Assembly (NCBI GenBank): GCA_037138335.1
Contig: JBAXIO010000015.1
Coordinates: forward strand, 46,663 to 110,662
Reading direction: 5' to 3'
Origin: CAIRDP01 sp037138335
Lineage (GTDB): Bacteria; Bacteroidota; Bacteroidia; Bacteroidales; FEN-979
Length of the DNA stretch: 64,000 nt
A program made the position numbers and the translations under genes. Under the pieces are notes generated by a model. It was not told the DNA's origin. It was given only the letters and a program-made list of their open reading frames with translations, and did not search any database. Shown here in pieces: positions 1 through 8,581 of this stretch (position 1 is its first letter; the number at the start of each line of letters is the position of its first letter).

Positions 1-337
1 TCACTATGGTTTCGAGATCCTTCATGGGATAGCCTTCCTCTATGATGAAGGAAACGCTTATAAACATAGGCTTTGCACCGGAAACAGAGAGGTCGTTCAC
101 GGTCCCGCAAACAGCAAGTTTCCCTATATTGCCTCCCGGGAAGAACAGGGGATCGATCACGAATGAATCTGTTGTAAACGCAATCTCTTCTGAGCCGGGA
201 GTCAGGATAGCCGAATCGCTTTGCTGTTTCAGTATCTTATTCCCGAAATGTTTAACAAACAAACCGGTGATCAGCTCGTGCATTTTAAGTCCCCCGTTGC
301 CATGGCTCAGCAGTACTTTCTCTTCTTTCCGGTTCAT
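1..337 (-). CDS. hypE: Hydrogenase maturation protein HypE, N-terminal part (cut by window edge)
   Basis: HypE dehydrates the carbamoyl group on its C-terminal cysteine to thiocyanate, the source of the cyanide ligands of the [NiFe] active site. Only the first 112 residues are in the window, so the C-terminal cysteine tail cannot be checked. The visible part has the AIRS/PurM-like N-terminal signature: SHGNGG near residue 11, TTDSFVIDPLFFPGGNIG, then LAVCGTVNDLSVSGAKP. The ATG at 337 overlaps the hypD stop (ATGA), as expected for coupled translation in a hyp operon. The gene continues beyond base 1. Confidence 0.93.
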   Translation of the reverse strand, partial: MNRKEEKVLLSHGNGGLKMHELITGLFVKHFGNKILKQQSDSAILTPGSEEIAFTTDSFVIDPLFFPGGNIGKLAVCGTVNDLSVSGAKPMFISVSFIIEEGYPMKDLETIV

Positions 338-1413
338 AAGCGGTATTTATAATAGGTTGAACAGGTTCCTTCTCCTGAGACCATGCATGCCCCTACCGGG
401 TCGGCAGGCGTGCATTTCTTTCCAAACAGCCTGCAGTCATGAGGTGTTTTCAGTCCCCTCAGTATCATCCCGCATATACACCCTTTTGGTTCAGGGGCAA
501 CAGGAACATCAAGGGGGTACAAATGTTCCGTATCAAAATCGGAAAAGCCCGGCCGTATTTTTAATCCGCTTAGCGGTATCATTCCAAGCCCCCTCCATCT
601 GTCATCCTTCAGCTCGAATACCTTTTTCAGCAGCTTTTGAGCGATGGGGTTCCCTTTCTCCTGCACCACTCTCTGGTACTGGATCTCGATTTTAGGCTTC
701 CCGGCTTCAACCTGTGATATTAGCATCAGTATAGCCTGCATCAGATCGACCGGCTCAAAGCCTGCTACAACCACTCCGAGCCCGAATGACACAGGCAGGT
801 CCTTGTAAATCGAGGTTCCCGTGATGGCGGTGACATGGCCCGGGGCTATGAAGCCGTTGATTTTTACCCCTTCAATTACAAGCGCTTTCATGACCGGTGG
901 CATCACTTTATGGGCGCTCAATACCGAGAAATTACGGATCTTTCTTTTTTTCGCTTCAACAATGGCAGCAGCCGTAAGCGGGGCCGTGGTCTCAAAACCT
1001 ATACCGAGAAAAATTACCTTGTTGCCGGGGTGCTTCAATGCGATTTCAAGAGATTCAAGTACTGAGTATACAATGCGGATGTCATATCCCGAAGCCTTTT
1101 CTTTCTCCAGGGAGGAGGCGGATCCGGGCACCCGTATCAGGTCTCCATAGGTCGTGATGATCGCCCCAGGCATCCTGGCATAAGCAATAGCCGTGTCGAT
1201 GAAATGCTGGCCCGAAACGCAGACCGGGCATCCCGGTCCCGACAAAAGGTGTATGTTCGGCGGGAGAAGCGAAAGAAGGCCGAACCTGTGAATTGCCATG
1301 GTATGGCCCCCGCAGACCTCCATCAGAGAGATCTCCTTTTTGGAAATCCTTTTAATTTCTTCGGAGATCCCTGTTATAAGCTCCTTTTTCCTGTATTCGT
1401 CAATGTACTTCAT
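334..1413 (-). CDS. hypD: Hydrogenase maturation protein HypD
   Basis: HypD is the iron-sulfur scaffold that works with HypC to assemble Fe(CN)2CO for [NiFe]-hydrogenases. The 359-residue protein has the normal family length. It shows the N-terminal MEVCGGHTMAIHRFGL motif (about residue 31), GPGCPVCV (about 59), and the C-terminal cysteine cluster CICGMILRG...C...KKCTPADPVGACMVS that binds the 4Fe-4S cluster. It lies 4 bp downstream of hypC and overlaps hypE, so the genes are almost surely co-transcribed. Nothing looks degraded. Confidence 0.97.
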   Translation of the reverse strand: MKYIDEYRKKELITGISEEIKRISKKEISLMEVCGGHTMAIHRFGLLSLLPPNIHLLSGPGCPVCVSGQHFIDTAIAYARMPGAIITTYGDLIRVPGSASSLEKEKASGYDIRIVYSVLESLEIALKHPGNKVIFLGIGFETTAPLTAAAIVEAKKRKIRNFSVLSAHKVMPPVMKALVIEGVKINGFIAPGHVTAITGTSIYKDLPVSFGLGVVVAGFEPVDLMQAILMLISQVEAGKPKIEIQYQRVVQEKGNPIAQKLLKKVFELKDDRWRGLGMIPLSGLKIRPGFSDFDTEHLYPLDVPVAPEPKGCICGMILRGLKTPHDCRLFGKKCTPADPVGACMVSGEGTCSTYYKYRL

Positions 1414-1417
1414 GAAC

Positions 1418-1642
1418 TTATCCGGGTCTGGATCTTTCTTCTTCGACTAATAACCTCATCGTTTCCTTCGCTTCTTCCTCATCCACTTTCTGGATGGCAA
1501 AGCCGGCATGCAGCATCACATAATCCCCTGCTTTTACATCTTCGAGAAGCAAAAGGCTTGCATGATATTCAGTGTCTTCAATCATCACAAGGGCCGTGGC
1601 CCCTTCAACACGTATTACTTTCGCAGGTATGGCTAAACACAT
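1418..1642 (-). CDS. hypC: Hydrogenase maturation chaperone HypC
   Basis: A small (74 aa) HypC/HybG-type chaperone that carries the Fe(CN)2CO unit from HypD to the hydrogenase large subunit. It begins with the invariant MCLAIP, where Cys2 is the functional ligand after Met removal. The middle has the family pattern ending in GDYVMLHAGFAI. It overlaps the 3' end of hypF by 10 bp and precedes hypD by 4 bp. Confidence 0.97.
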   Translation of the reverse strand: MCLAIPAKVIRVEGATALVMIEDTEYHASLLLLEDVKAGDYVMLHAGFAIQKVDEEEAKETMRLLVEEERSRPG

Positions 1643-3915
1643 TTCATTTCCCTCCTTTTTGCCGCAACCGCCAATTGCCCAAGGGCAATTCCACCGTCAT
1701 TGGACGGTACGGCAGCATGTGAAAATACCTCAAAATTATTATACATCAAAAGGGCAACAGCCCCTTCCAGCAGGTATTTGTTCTGGAAAACTCCCCCCGA
1801 AAGCACGACCTTGTTGATCCCTTCGCGCAGGCGGATCCCGTTTACAGTTTCAAAGATAATGGAAGTTATAGTATTGTGGAACTTCGATGCGATAATTGAT
1901 TTACCGAGGCCCTGAACGATATCGTCAACAATGCCGCGAAGAACTTCATCCATGACGATCACTTCTCCTGCCTTCCATTTGTAAGTTTCTTTGCATCCGG
2001 GCACAACAAGTGACTCAAGCAGCATGGGCCCCTGTGAGGGGAAAGCGGCGACCTGGCATATCCCGAGAAGGGAGGCAACAGCATCAAAAAACCTTCCTGC
2101 ACCTGAAGTCAGGGGGCAGTTGATCTTTCGCTCCATCATGCTGATCAGCATAGTTACATTTTCAGCCTTGGTCTGGCGATGCAAGGGGAGGTCCATCTTC
2201 AGGAACTCTTTTCCATATACCTTGTACAGCCAGGAAACAGCCATCCTCCAGGGTTCTTCGCTTGCACTGTCGCCCCCTGGAAGCGGAAGGTATTCAAAAT
2301 GGCATACCCTGTTGTATTCATTAAGGTTGCATACCAGGAATTCAGATCCCCATATGTTACCGTCATCACCCAAACCGGTTCCGTCGAATGCAACGCCTAT
2401 TACCTTTTCGTCGAGCTTGTTCTCGGCCATGCAGGAGGTGATATGGGCGTGATGATGTTGTATGCTGATGACGGGCAGGTTCCCAAAACCCGCTGCCGTT
2501 CTGGTGGAAATATAATCGGGATGCAGGTCAACAGCCAGCAGGGCAGGTTTGACGCGGAAGAGCTTAATGAAACGGTCCAGTGTCTGCTCGTAGAACAAGG
2601 TTGTTTCCAGCCCCCTGAGGTCGCCGATATGCTGGCTGAGGAAGGCTTTGTTCCCCTTTCCCACGCAGAAACAATTCGAAAGTTCTGCCCCGAATGCCAG
2701 GATCCCTTCCGTGTCAAATGCTGTGCGCACAGGTGAAGGCACATAGCCGCGTGAGCGCCTTAAGACCCTTTCCTTTCCGCTTATGATCCTGACCACCGAA
2801 TCATCGGTGCGGTTGAAAATATCCCGGTTATGAAGCAGCACCGCATCGGTGCATGAAGCGAATTGTTGCAGGGCTTCCTCATTGCCGATAAGTATGGGCT
2901 CGCTGCTGAAGTTGCCGCTGGTTAGTACTATGGCGGTGGTTTTGAGCTTTCTGAACAGCTGGTGATGAAAGGGCAGATAGGGAAGCATGATGCCAAGCAG
3001 GTTCAGGCCCGAATTAATATTTGAGGCAAGACGCTTGCCTCCCTCAGGTTCATTAACATCCAGGAGTACTATGGGCCGCCTCCATGAAGTAAGCGAAGTT
3101 TCTTCGGTGGGGTTGATGTTAGCAAACTCACGGGCCGTCTCAAGGTCGCGGAACATAACTGCAAAGGGTTTCTCCTCCCGGTTCTTCAACACCCTAAGTT
3201 TCGAAACGGCTGCTTCGCTAAAGGCATCGCAGGCCAGGTGCATCCCGCCCAGTCCTTTTACTGCAACGATACCTGATCGGTCAATACAATCAGCCACAGT
3301 GTTAATGATGTCATTGATCCCTGTTCCTGTGCGCTCAAGTCCCCGGTATAGCTCATACACGGGTCCGCAAACAGCACAGGCCACGGGTTGTGCATGGAAG
3401 CGGCGGTCGGTAACCTCTTCATATTCCTTCCTGCAGGCGGGGCACATTGTGAACGGAGCCATGGTGGTTTTCGCCCTGTCGTAAGGAAGATCGCTGATTA
3501 TCGTGAAACGTGGTCCGCAGTTGGTACAATTTACAAAGGAATAATCCAGTCGGTTCCCTTCACGTTCAATATCTTCAAGGCATTCACTGCAAACCGCAAT
3601 ATCGGGGCTGATCTCGGTGATTTCATCCGAAACATCATTGCTTTTTAAGATCTGAAATCCCCTGAACTTTTCTGCTTTAGTTTCTTCGGTAATTATATTC
3701 TGAATGATGGCAGCCGGGGGAGCCTCCTGAGCCAGGGAATGCATGAACCCCTCAATATTCAAAAGATCCCCGCTGATACAAATACGAACATCCCGGTTGG
3801 TATTCAGGACCCATCCTGCAAGGTTATGCCTGAGTGCGATACGGTAAATAAAAGGGCGGAATCCAACTCCCTGTACCAGGCCGGTGACGGTGATCAGAAG
3901 TGTTTGTTCAGGCAT
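1633..3915 (-). CDS. hypF: Carbamoyltransferase HypF
   Basis: HypF makes the carbamoyl group from carbamoyl phosphate and ATP and hands it to HypE. All expected domains are visible in 760 residues: an acylphosphatase-like domain (GLVQGVGFRPF near residue 12), two zinc-finger-like CxxC pairs (CSECLED...CTNCGP and CPACRK...CAVCGP, roughly 108-185), a YrdC-like domain (about 200-380), and a C-terminal Kae1-like domain with HHHAH, GVAFDGTGLGDDG and LSGGVFQN. It is the first gene of the leftward hyp operon. The transporter at 3982 diverges from it, leaving a 66-bp AT-rich gap. Confidence 0.97.
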   Translation of the reverse strand: MPEQTLLITVTGLVQGVGFRPFIYRIALRHNLAGWVLNTNRDVRICISGDLLNIEGFMHSLAQEAPPAAIIQNIITEETKAEKFRGFQILKSNDVSDEITEISPDIAVCSECLEDIEREGNRLDYSFVNCTNCGPRFTIISDLPYDRAKTTMAPFTMCPACRKEYEEVTDRRFHAQPVACAVCGPVYELYRGLERTGTGINDIINTVADCIDRSGIVAVKGLGGMHLACDAFSEAAVSKLRVLKNREEKPFAVMFRDLETAREFANINPTEETSLTSWRRPIVLLDVNEPEGGKRLASNINSGLNLLGIMLPYLPFHHQLFRKLKTTAIVLTSGNFSSEPILIGNEEALQQFASCTDAVLLHNRDIFNRTDDSVVRIISGKERVLRRSRGYVPSPVRTAFDTEGILAFGAELSNCFCVGKGNKAFLSQHIGDLRGLETTLFYEQTLDRFIKLFRVKPALLAVDLHPDYISTRTAAGFGNLPVISIQHHHAHITSCMAENKLDEKVIGVAFDGTGLGDDGNIWGSEFLVCNLNEYNRVCHFEYLPLPGGDSASEEPWRMAVSWLYKVYGKEFLKMDLPLHRQTKAENVTMLISMMERKINCPLTSGAGRFFDAVASLLGICQVAAFPSQGPMLLESLVVPGCKETYKWKAGEVIVMDEVLRGIVDDIVQGLGKSIIASKFHNTITSIIFETVNGIRLREGINKVVLSGGVFQNKYLLEGAVALLMYNNFEVFSHAAVPSNDGGIALGQLAVAAKRREMKCV

Positions 3916-3981
3916 CCGGATAAATCATATTCAGAAATGTAAAATTATATATATTTATATTTTTTTTGACAAAATTCTTAT

Positions 3982-4710
3982 ATGCTGACATTCCTGACAG
4001 GCTTTATTGCCAGTATTGCCCATGTTGTTACAGGCCCCGATCATCTTGCAGCTGTCACTCCTCTTGCCATCGACAGCCGCAAAAAATCATGGATGATTGG
4101 ATTTTCCTGGGGGTTGGGGCATACCATAGGGATGCTGCTGATAGGCTTGTTATTTATCCTTTTTAAGCAATACCTCCCAGTGGAAGCGATCTCGAAACAC
4201 AGTGATACCGTGATCGGGGTTTTGCTTATAGGAATTGGAAGCTGGGCCATCCTGAGGACTTACCTTCACCACTCCCATGGGAACCGGCCTCATTCGCATT
4301 TCCATACCAGGCCTTTTTTATATGCGCATATTCATAAACACACCCATTCACATGGTGAAGGCCACCAGGAAAGCCGCAACGGTGATCATGACCATCAGCA
4401 TACGGGCACTGTCAGGCAAAATACTTTTACTGCTCTTTTTATCGGTATCATCCATGGTTTTGCAGGCTTCAGCCATTTGTTCGCCCTGCTGCCTTCCCTC
4501 GCACTCCCCACAGTCATTGCTTCAGTGATCTATGTTTCGGCATTTGCAGCAGGCACCATCCTCACCATGGTATTGTTCGCCCTGATCCTCGGAGCAGTGG
4601 CTTATAAAGCTGCAGCAGAAAACAGGCAGAGATTTTTAAAGTGGTTTACTCTTACAGGGGGTTTCCTGGCGATATGTATCGGGATTTTATGGATCATCCA
4701 CCCTGTTTGA
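3982..4710 (+). CDS. Nickel/cobalt transporter-like membrane protein (UreH/NicO type) with a His-rich loop
   Basis: A 242-aa polytopic membrane protein. The first helix has an H-x5-D-H motif (His14, Asp20, His21, in HVVTGPDH), the type of metal site used by NiCoT/NicO/UreH-like transporters. Residues about 93-140 form a hydrophilic loop packed with histidines (HHSHG, HSHFH, HIHKHTHSHGEGH, HDHQH), suited to metal binding or sensing. Further helices follow. It is divergent from hypF, so nickel supply for the hydrogenase active site is the likely role. Nickel specificity is inferred from context; cobalt or zinc cannot be excluded. Confidence 0.82.
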   Translation: MLTFLTGFIASIAHVVTGPDHLAAVTPLAIDSRKKSWMIGFSWGLGHTIGMLLIGLLFILFKQYLPVEAISKHSDTVIGVLLIGIGSWAILRTYLHHSHGNRPHSHFHTRPFLYAHIHKHTHSHGEGHQESRNGDHDHQHTGTVRQNTFTALFIGIIHGFAGFSHLFALLPSLALPTVIASVIYVSAFAAGTILTMVLFALILGAVAYKAAAENRQRFLKWFTLTGGFLAICIGILWIIHPV

Positions 4711-4771
4711 TAGTGGGTTACTGATGAAGCCTTCCCTTAAATCAAGGTCAATAACCTGAATTAACCTGGTG

Positions 4772-5962
4772 TTACAGTATGAATGCCAGGAAAAGTCCGG
4801 CGGTCACCGCGCTGCCTATGATCCCAGCAATATTCGGGGCCATGGCATGGCTGATGAGGTGGTTGGTTGAATCCTCTTTTTGTCCCATCTCATGTGCAAT
4901 CCTTGCCGAATCGGGCACGGCAGCCACGCCGGCGGCGCCTATCAGCGGATTGATCTGGTTTTCTTTCTTAAGGAAAATGTTCATGACCTTGGCGAATATG
5001 ATACCGCCTGCAGTTGCGACCATGAATGACAATGCGCCAAGCACGAAAATAAGTATGGATTCCCATTTCAGGAAGACATCCGCCTGCGTAGAAGCTCCCA
5101 CGGTAATCCCGATAAGGATGACAAGGATGTCGATCATGACTGTTGAAACCGTACCGGCCAGTTGTTTGGTAAGGCCTGATTCTTTGAGAATATTCCCGAA
5201 GAAGAACATGCCTAGAAGAGGCAGTGAAGCAGGGGCTACAAAAGCGGTGAGGAGGAGGAATACAAGCGGGAAAGCGATCTTTTCATTCCGGCTCACGGTG
5301 CGCTGTGGCTTCATCCTGATAAGCCTTTCCTTTTTTGTAGTGAGGAGTTTCATGATGGGCGGCTGGATCACCGGAACCAGGGCCATATAAAGGTAGGCTG
5401 CGATGGCTACAGGGCCGATAAGCCCCTGAACTTTTGCAGCCGCGGGCAGGTTGCCTAATCCGGCAGCAAGCTGTGAGGTCAGAAAGATAGCCGTGTTCCC
5501 GTCGGCCCCGCCGATGATGGCAATGGATGCAGAATGTGCAATCGGGAAACCGAGGATGATGGCTCCGAGAAAAGTCACCAGTATGCCTACCTGTGCCGCA
5601 GCCCCGAGGATGATGAGCTTTGGATTGGCGATCATGGGGGAAAGGTCGACCATTGCGCCAAGCCCTAGAAAGATAAGTGCCGGATATATGCCCTTCAGCA
5701 CGCCAAAAAATAAGTAATGAAGGATGCTTCCTTCGGCATATATCCCGAGAGGATAGGGGGTTGAATGCATGAAAGGGATGTTCCCGATCACGATACCTAC
5801 GGCCAGGGGGATCAGCAATATGGGTTTGAGGTTGAATTTGATGGCAAGCACGATCAGCGATATACCCACCAGTATCATGATGCCGTTGTCCCAGTATAAA
5901 TTTGAGAACCCGGTATCGGCCCAGATGCCCTGGAACAAATTATTTATAAGGAGGAGTTTCAT
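4772..5962 (-). CDS. Na+-translocating decarboxylase beta subunit (OadB/MmdB/GcdB family)
   Basis: An integral membrane subunit (396 aa) that couples decarboxylation of carboxybiotin to sodium export. Diagnostic stretches are GLGAMVDLSPMIANP, the conserved GGADGNTAIF loop containing the essential Asp, and NPLIGAAGVAAVPDSAR near the C terminus. About ten hydrophobic segments are visible. It follows the biotin carrier gene by 12 bp and is the last gene of the operon 8385-4772. The substrate is set by the carboxyltransferase, most likely methylmalonyl-CoA. Confidence 0.95.
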   Translation of the reverse strand: MKLLLINNLFQGIWADTGFSNLYWDNGIMILVGISLIVLAIKFNLKPILLIPLAVGIVIGNIPFMHSTPYPLGIYAEGSILHYLFFGVLKGIYPALIFLGLGAMVDLSPMIANPKLIILGAAAQVGILVTFLGAIILGFPIAHSASIAIIGGADGNTAIFLTSQLAAGLGNLPAAAKVQGLIGPVAIAAYLYMALVPVIQPPIMKLLTTKKERLIRMKPQRTVSRNEKIAFPLVFLLLTAFVAPASLPLLGMFFFGNILKESGLTKQLAGTVSTVMIDILVILIGITVGASTQADVFLKWESILIFVLGALSFMVATAGGIIFAKVMNIFLKKENQINPLIGAAGVAAVPDSARIAHEMGQKEDSTNHLISHAMAPNIAGIIGSAVTAGLFLAFIL

Positions 5963-5974
5963 AGCTGTTCGCCT

Positions 5975-6406
5975 TTATTCTATTTCCACTAATACGTCGT
6001 TCTGGGCAACGGTCTGTCCGGGTTTTACATTGACCAGCCTGATCGTGCCGTCTTTTTCCGAAAGGACGTTGTTCTCCATCTTCATGGCTTCCATCGTAAG
6101 CAGTTTCTGTCCCATGGCTACTTTGTCGCCCGGCTTGACAAGGACCGTGATGATGGTTCCCGGCAGGGGGGCTTTGATGGCCATATTGCTGGTCTGGGAC
6201 TGCGTTTTCGGGATCCTTGCTTCCCTGGGGGATGGCTTGGGCGGCTCGGCGCGGACCAGGGTCGGTGTTTTCGTGAGTTTGAGTTCACGCTGTACTTCCA
6301 CATTGTATAGCGTTCCGTTCACTTCCACTTTGGCCGTGTTCTCTTCAAATCCGAGGATGTCAACCTCGTAGTTGTTCCCGTTGATCGTGAATGAAAACTT
6401 TTTCAT
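5975..6406 (-). CDS. Biotin carboxyl carrier protein (decarboxylase gamma/1.3S-like subunit)
   Basis: A 143-aa biotin carrier. The C-terminal biotinyl domain (about residues 72-143) has the EAMKMEN motif, with Lys109 as the biotinylation site. The linker before it is rich in Pro, Thr and charged residues, giving the usual swinging arm, and the N terminus is a small beta-rich domain. It would carry CO2 from the carboxyltransferase (6829-8385) to the membrane pump (4772-5962), and may also serve the biotin-less 5S-type enzyme at 8582. Confidence 0.94.
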   Translation of the reverse strand: MKKFSFTINGNNYEVDILGFEENTAKVEVNGTLYNVEVQRELKLTKTPTLVRAEPPKPSPREARIPKTQSQTSNMAIKAPLPGTIITVLVKPGDKVAMGQKLLTMEAMKMENNVLSEKDGTIRLVNVKPGQTVAQNDVLVEIE

Positions 6407-6442
6407 ATCGTGAATTCTATATTTTCAAATTTCGCTATTTCT

Positions 6443-6814
6443 CTACCAGTGTTTCATCACATTAAAAATGTTGTAGAACTTGGAACTCCAGGGGGAATAT
6501 GTACGTGACACCTTCTTGATGGTCATCACATATTTTTCCTGGTCGTGCAGCTCTGAAAAGAAAAGATAAAGGGCTGCTGCAATAGCCGCATTTTCCTCTC
6601 CCGTCATCACCACTTTTAACGGAGCGGCCGCTGCAGGGGGTGTTTCCTTCTTCAGCCTCCTTGTCCTCATGTAGTCGCGGATTGCGTGAAATCGCACCAT
6701 CAGGAAGGCCATGGCCGAAAGGGTTAGAAGTACGATGCAATACCCGAGTATGGTAAGGATGAGGGTCTGGCTGCCAATAAGCGTCGGATCGAATGCAATA
6801 AACAGGGTTCTCAT
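6443..6814 (-). CDS. Small membrane subunit of the Na+ pump decarboxylase (OadG/MmdD-like)
   Basis: A 123-aa protein with one N-terminal transmembrane helix (about residues 17-42) followed by a basic stretch (RTRRLKKE) and a soluble tail. This is the usual build of OadG/MmdD anchoring subunits, which are poorly conserved in sequence. The call rests mainly on its position between the carboxyltransferase and biotin carrier genes. The tail segment AAIAAALYLFFSELHDQE resembles Bacteroidota OadG-family proteins. Confidence 0.78.
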   Translation of the reverse strand: MRTLFIAFDPTLIGSQTLILTILGYCIVLLTLSAMAFLMVRFHAIRDYMRTRRLKKETPPAAAAPLKVVMTGEENAAIAAALYLFFSELHDQEKYVMTIKKVSRTYSPWSSKFYNIFNVMKHW

Positions 6815-6828
6815 AAGGCTTGTGATGA

Positions 6829-8385
6829 TTACAAAGGAATATTGCTGTGTTTCTTAGGAGGAAGGGTGTCTTTCTTTGTCTGAAGGGTTTGCAGGGCCCG
6901 TATGATCCTGAACCTGGTGTTCCTGGGTTCGATCACATCGTCGATGAAGCCGTAACGTGCGGCATCGTATGGATTCGCGAACTTGTTCTTATATTCCAGC
7001 TCCTTCTCGTTCATGTATTTTACTTTTTCGCGGGGATCGGTGATCTCGCTGATCTTCTTGCCCTCGAGGATCTCGATTGCGCCTTTGGGGCCCATCACGG
7101 CGATCTCGGCGCTCGGCCAGGCATAATTGATGTCGGCACGCAGCTGTTTGCAGCCCATCACATCATGAGCCCCTCCGTATGATTTCCTGAGTGTGATAGT
7201 GATCTTGGGAACGGTTGCTTCGCCATAGGCAAACAGCAGCTTGGCCCCGTGGATGATGATACCTCCGTATTCCTGGAGGCTGCCGGGAAGGAAGCCGGGC
7301 ACATCGACCAGGGTAATGATGGGGATGTTGAATGCATCACAGAACCTTACGAACCTTGCTGCTTTGCGGGAGGCTTCTATATCGAGCACACCTGCCAGGT
7401 AATTGGGCTGGTTGGCCACAATACCGCAGGAAATGCCGTTGAACCTGGCAAAACCCACCACGATGTTCTTGGCATAGTGCTGGTGGACTTCCATGAACTC
7501 ATGATCGTCGACTACAAGGTAGATCACGTCCTTTACATCATATGGCTGGTTTGGATTGGCCGGGATGATCTCGTTAAGTGCGTCTTCAATACGGTCGATG
7601 GGGTCAAGGCATTCGGCCTGGGGAGGGTCTTCAAGGTTGTTCTGGGGCAGGTATGATAAAAGTTTGCGGATCATCAGCAGCCCTTCGTCTTCATTCACAA
7701 CCCTGAAGTGGGCCACGCCCGACTTAGTCGAATGTACTGTTGCCCCTCCGAGGTCTTCGGTAGTGATATCTTCCCCGGTTACTGTCTTGGTCACCTTTGG
7801 CCCGGTCACGAACATGTAACTCGTCTTTTCGCTCATGATCACGAAATCGGTAAGGGCGGGGGAGTAGACTGCCCCCCCGGCGCAGGGACCGAAAATCGCG
7901 GAGATCTGTGGAACCACACCCGAAGCGGCTATGTTCCGCATGAATATCTCGGCATAACCGGCAAGGCTGTTAACACCTTCCTGTATACGGGCACCACCGC
8001 TGTCGTTGATCCCGATCACCGGCGCACCGACCTTGATGGCCTGGTCCATGATCTTGCAGATCTTGCGGGCAAAGGTCTCCGATAAGGATCCCCCGAAAAC
8101 TGTGAAATCCTGGGCAAAGACGAAAACAACCCTTCCGTCGATGGTCCCGCGGCCGGTGACAACACCATCGCCCATGTAATGCTCGTTCTCAAGCCCGAAA
8201 TCGGTGCAGCGATGCGTTACAAACATATCGTACTCCTCAAAACTGCCTTCGTCAAGAACTTTTTCTATCCTTTCCCTGGCAGTGAATTTACCTTTTTTAT
8301 GCTGGGATTTTATACGGTCTTCACCGCCCCCTTTCCTGGCTTCCTCGCGCTTGTTGAGTAACTCCTCAATCTGATTTTGTTTCAT
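6829..8385 (-). CDS. Methylmalonyl-CoA decarboxylase / acyl-CoA carboxyltransferase alpha subunit (12S type)
   Basis: A biotin-dependent acyl-CoA carboxyltransferase (518 aa, normal length) that moves CO2 between (methyl)malonyl-CoA and biotin. It shows both crotonase-like halves: the N half with NDSGGARIQEGV and GPCAGGAVYSPALTDF, and the C half with VDVPGFLPG, GAKLLFAYGEATVPK and RKSYGGAHDVM. I start at ATG 8385 (MKQNQIEEL) because the upstream in-frame extension is low-complexity and AT-rich. It heads the operon with membrane subunit, biotin carrier and Na+ pump, so methylmalonyl-CoA decarboxylase is the best call. Propionyl-CoA carboxylase beta is the close alternative. Confidence 0.93.
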   Translation of the reverse strand: MKQNQIEELLNKREEARKGGGEDRIKSQHKKGKFTARERIEKVLDEGSFEEYDMFVTHRCTDFGLENEHYMGDGVVTGRGTIDGRVVFVFAQDFTVFGGSLSETFARKICKIMDQAIKVGAPVIGINDSGGARIQEGVNSLAGYAEIFMRNIAASGVVPQISAIFGPCAGGAVYSPALTDFVIMSEKTSYMFVTGPKVTKTVTGEDITTEDLGGATVHSTKSGVAHFRVVNEDEGLLMIRKLLSYLPQNNLEDPPQAECLDPIDRIEDALNEIIPANPNQPYDVKDVIYLVVDDHEFMEVHQHYAKNIVVGFARFNGISCGIVANQPNYLAGVLDIEASRKAARFVRFCDAFNIPIITLVDVPGFLPGSLQEYGGIIIHGAKLLFAYGEATVPKITITLRKSYGGAHDVMGCKQLRADINYAWPSAEIAVMGPKGAIEILEGKKISEITDPREKVKYMNEKELEYKNKFANPYDAARYGFIDDVIEPRNTRFRIIRALQTLQTKKDTLPPKKHSNIPL

Positions 8386-8530
8386 AAATAACAGTGTGAA
8401 AAAATTAACAACACTAAAGGCCTGCAAGTTAGTTGAAATTTCGTTTCTTTTTATAGGCCAGCACTTAAAAATAAAAAAAATATTCAAGAAAAAGTTTTCT
8501 AATCGTTAAAAGGCCAATTATTTAAATGCT

Positions 8531-8538
8531 TAACTTTG
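8531..8538 (+). promoter_or_regulatory. Bacteroidota -7 promoter element (TAACTTTG)
   Basis: Matches TAnnTTTG exactly and sits 43 bp upstream of the ATG at 8582. No clear TTTG lies at the usual upstream distance, so only the -7 half is supported. Confidence 0.55.
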
Positions 8539-8581
8539 CATTTGTTATTTTATTAACAGTAATTTTAACAACCTCTGAACC

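Noticed and set aside
42..695. 217-codon rightward open frame across the hypE/hypD junction
   Set aside because: It is antisense to two clearly recognised hyp genes; the codons carry no known motif.
8386..8487. 34-codon N-terminal extension of the 12S-type carboxyltransferase
   Set aside because: AT-rich, Phe/Lys-biased sequence not expected in a cytoplasmic carboxyltransferase; ATG 8385 gives the family N terminus.
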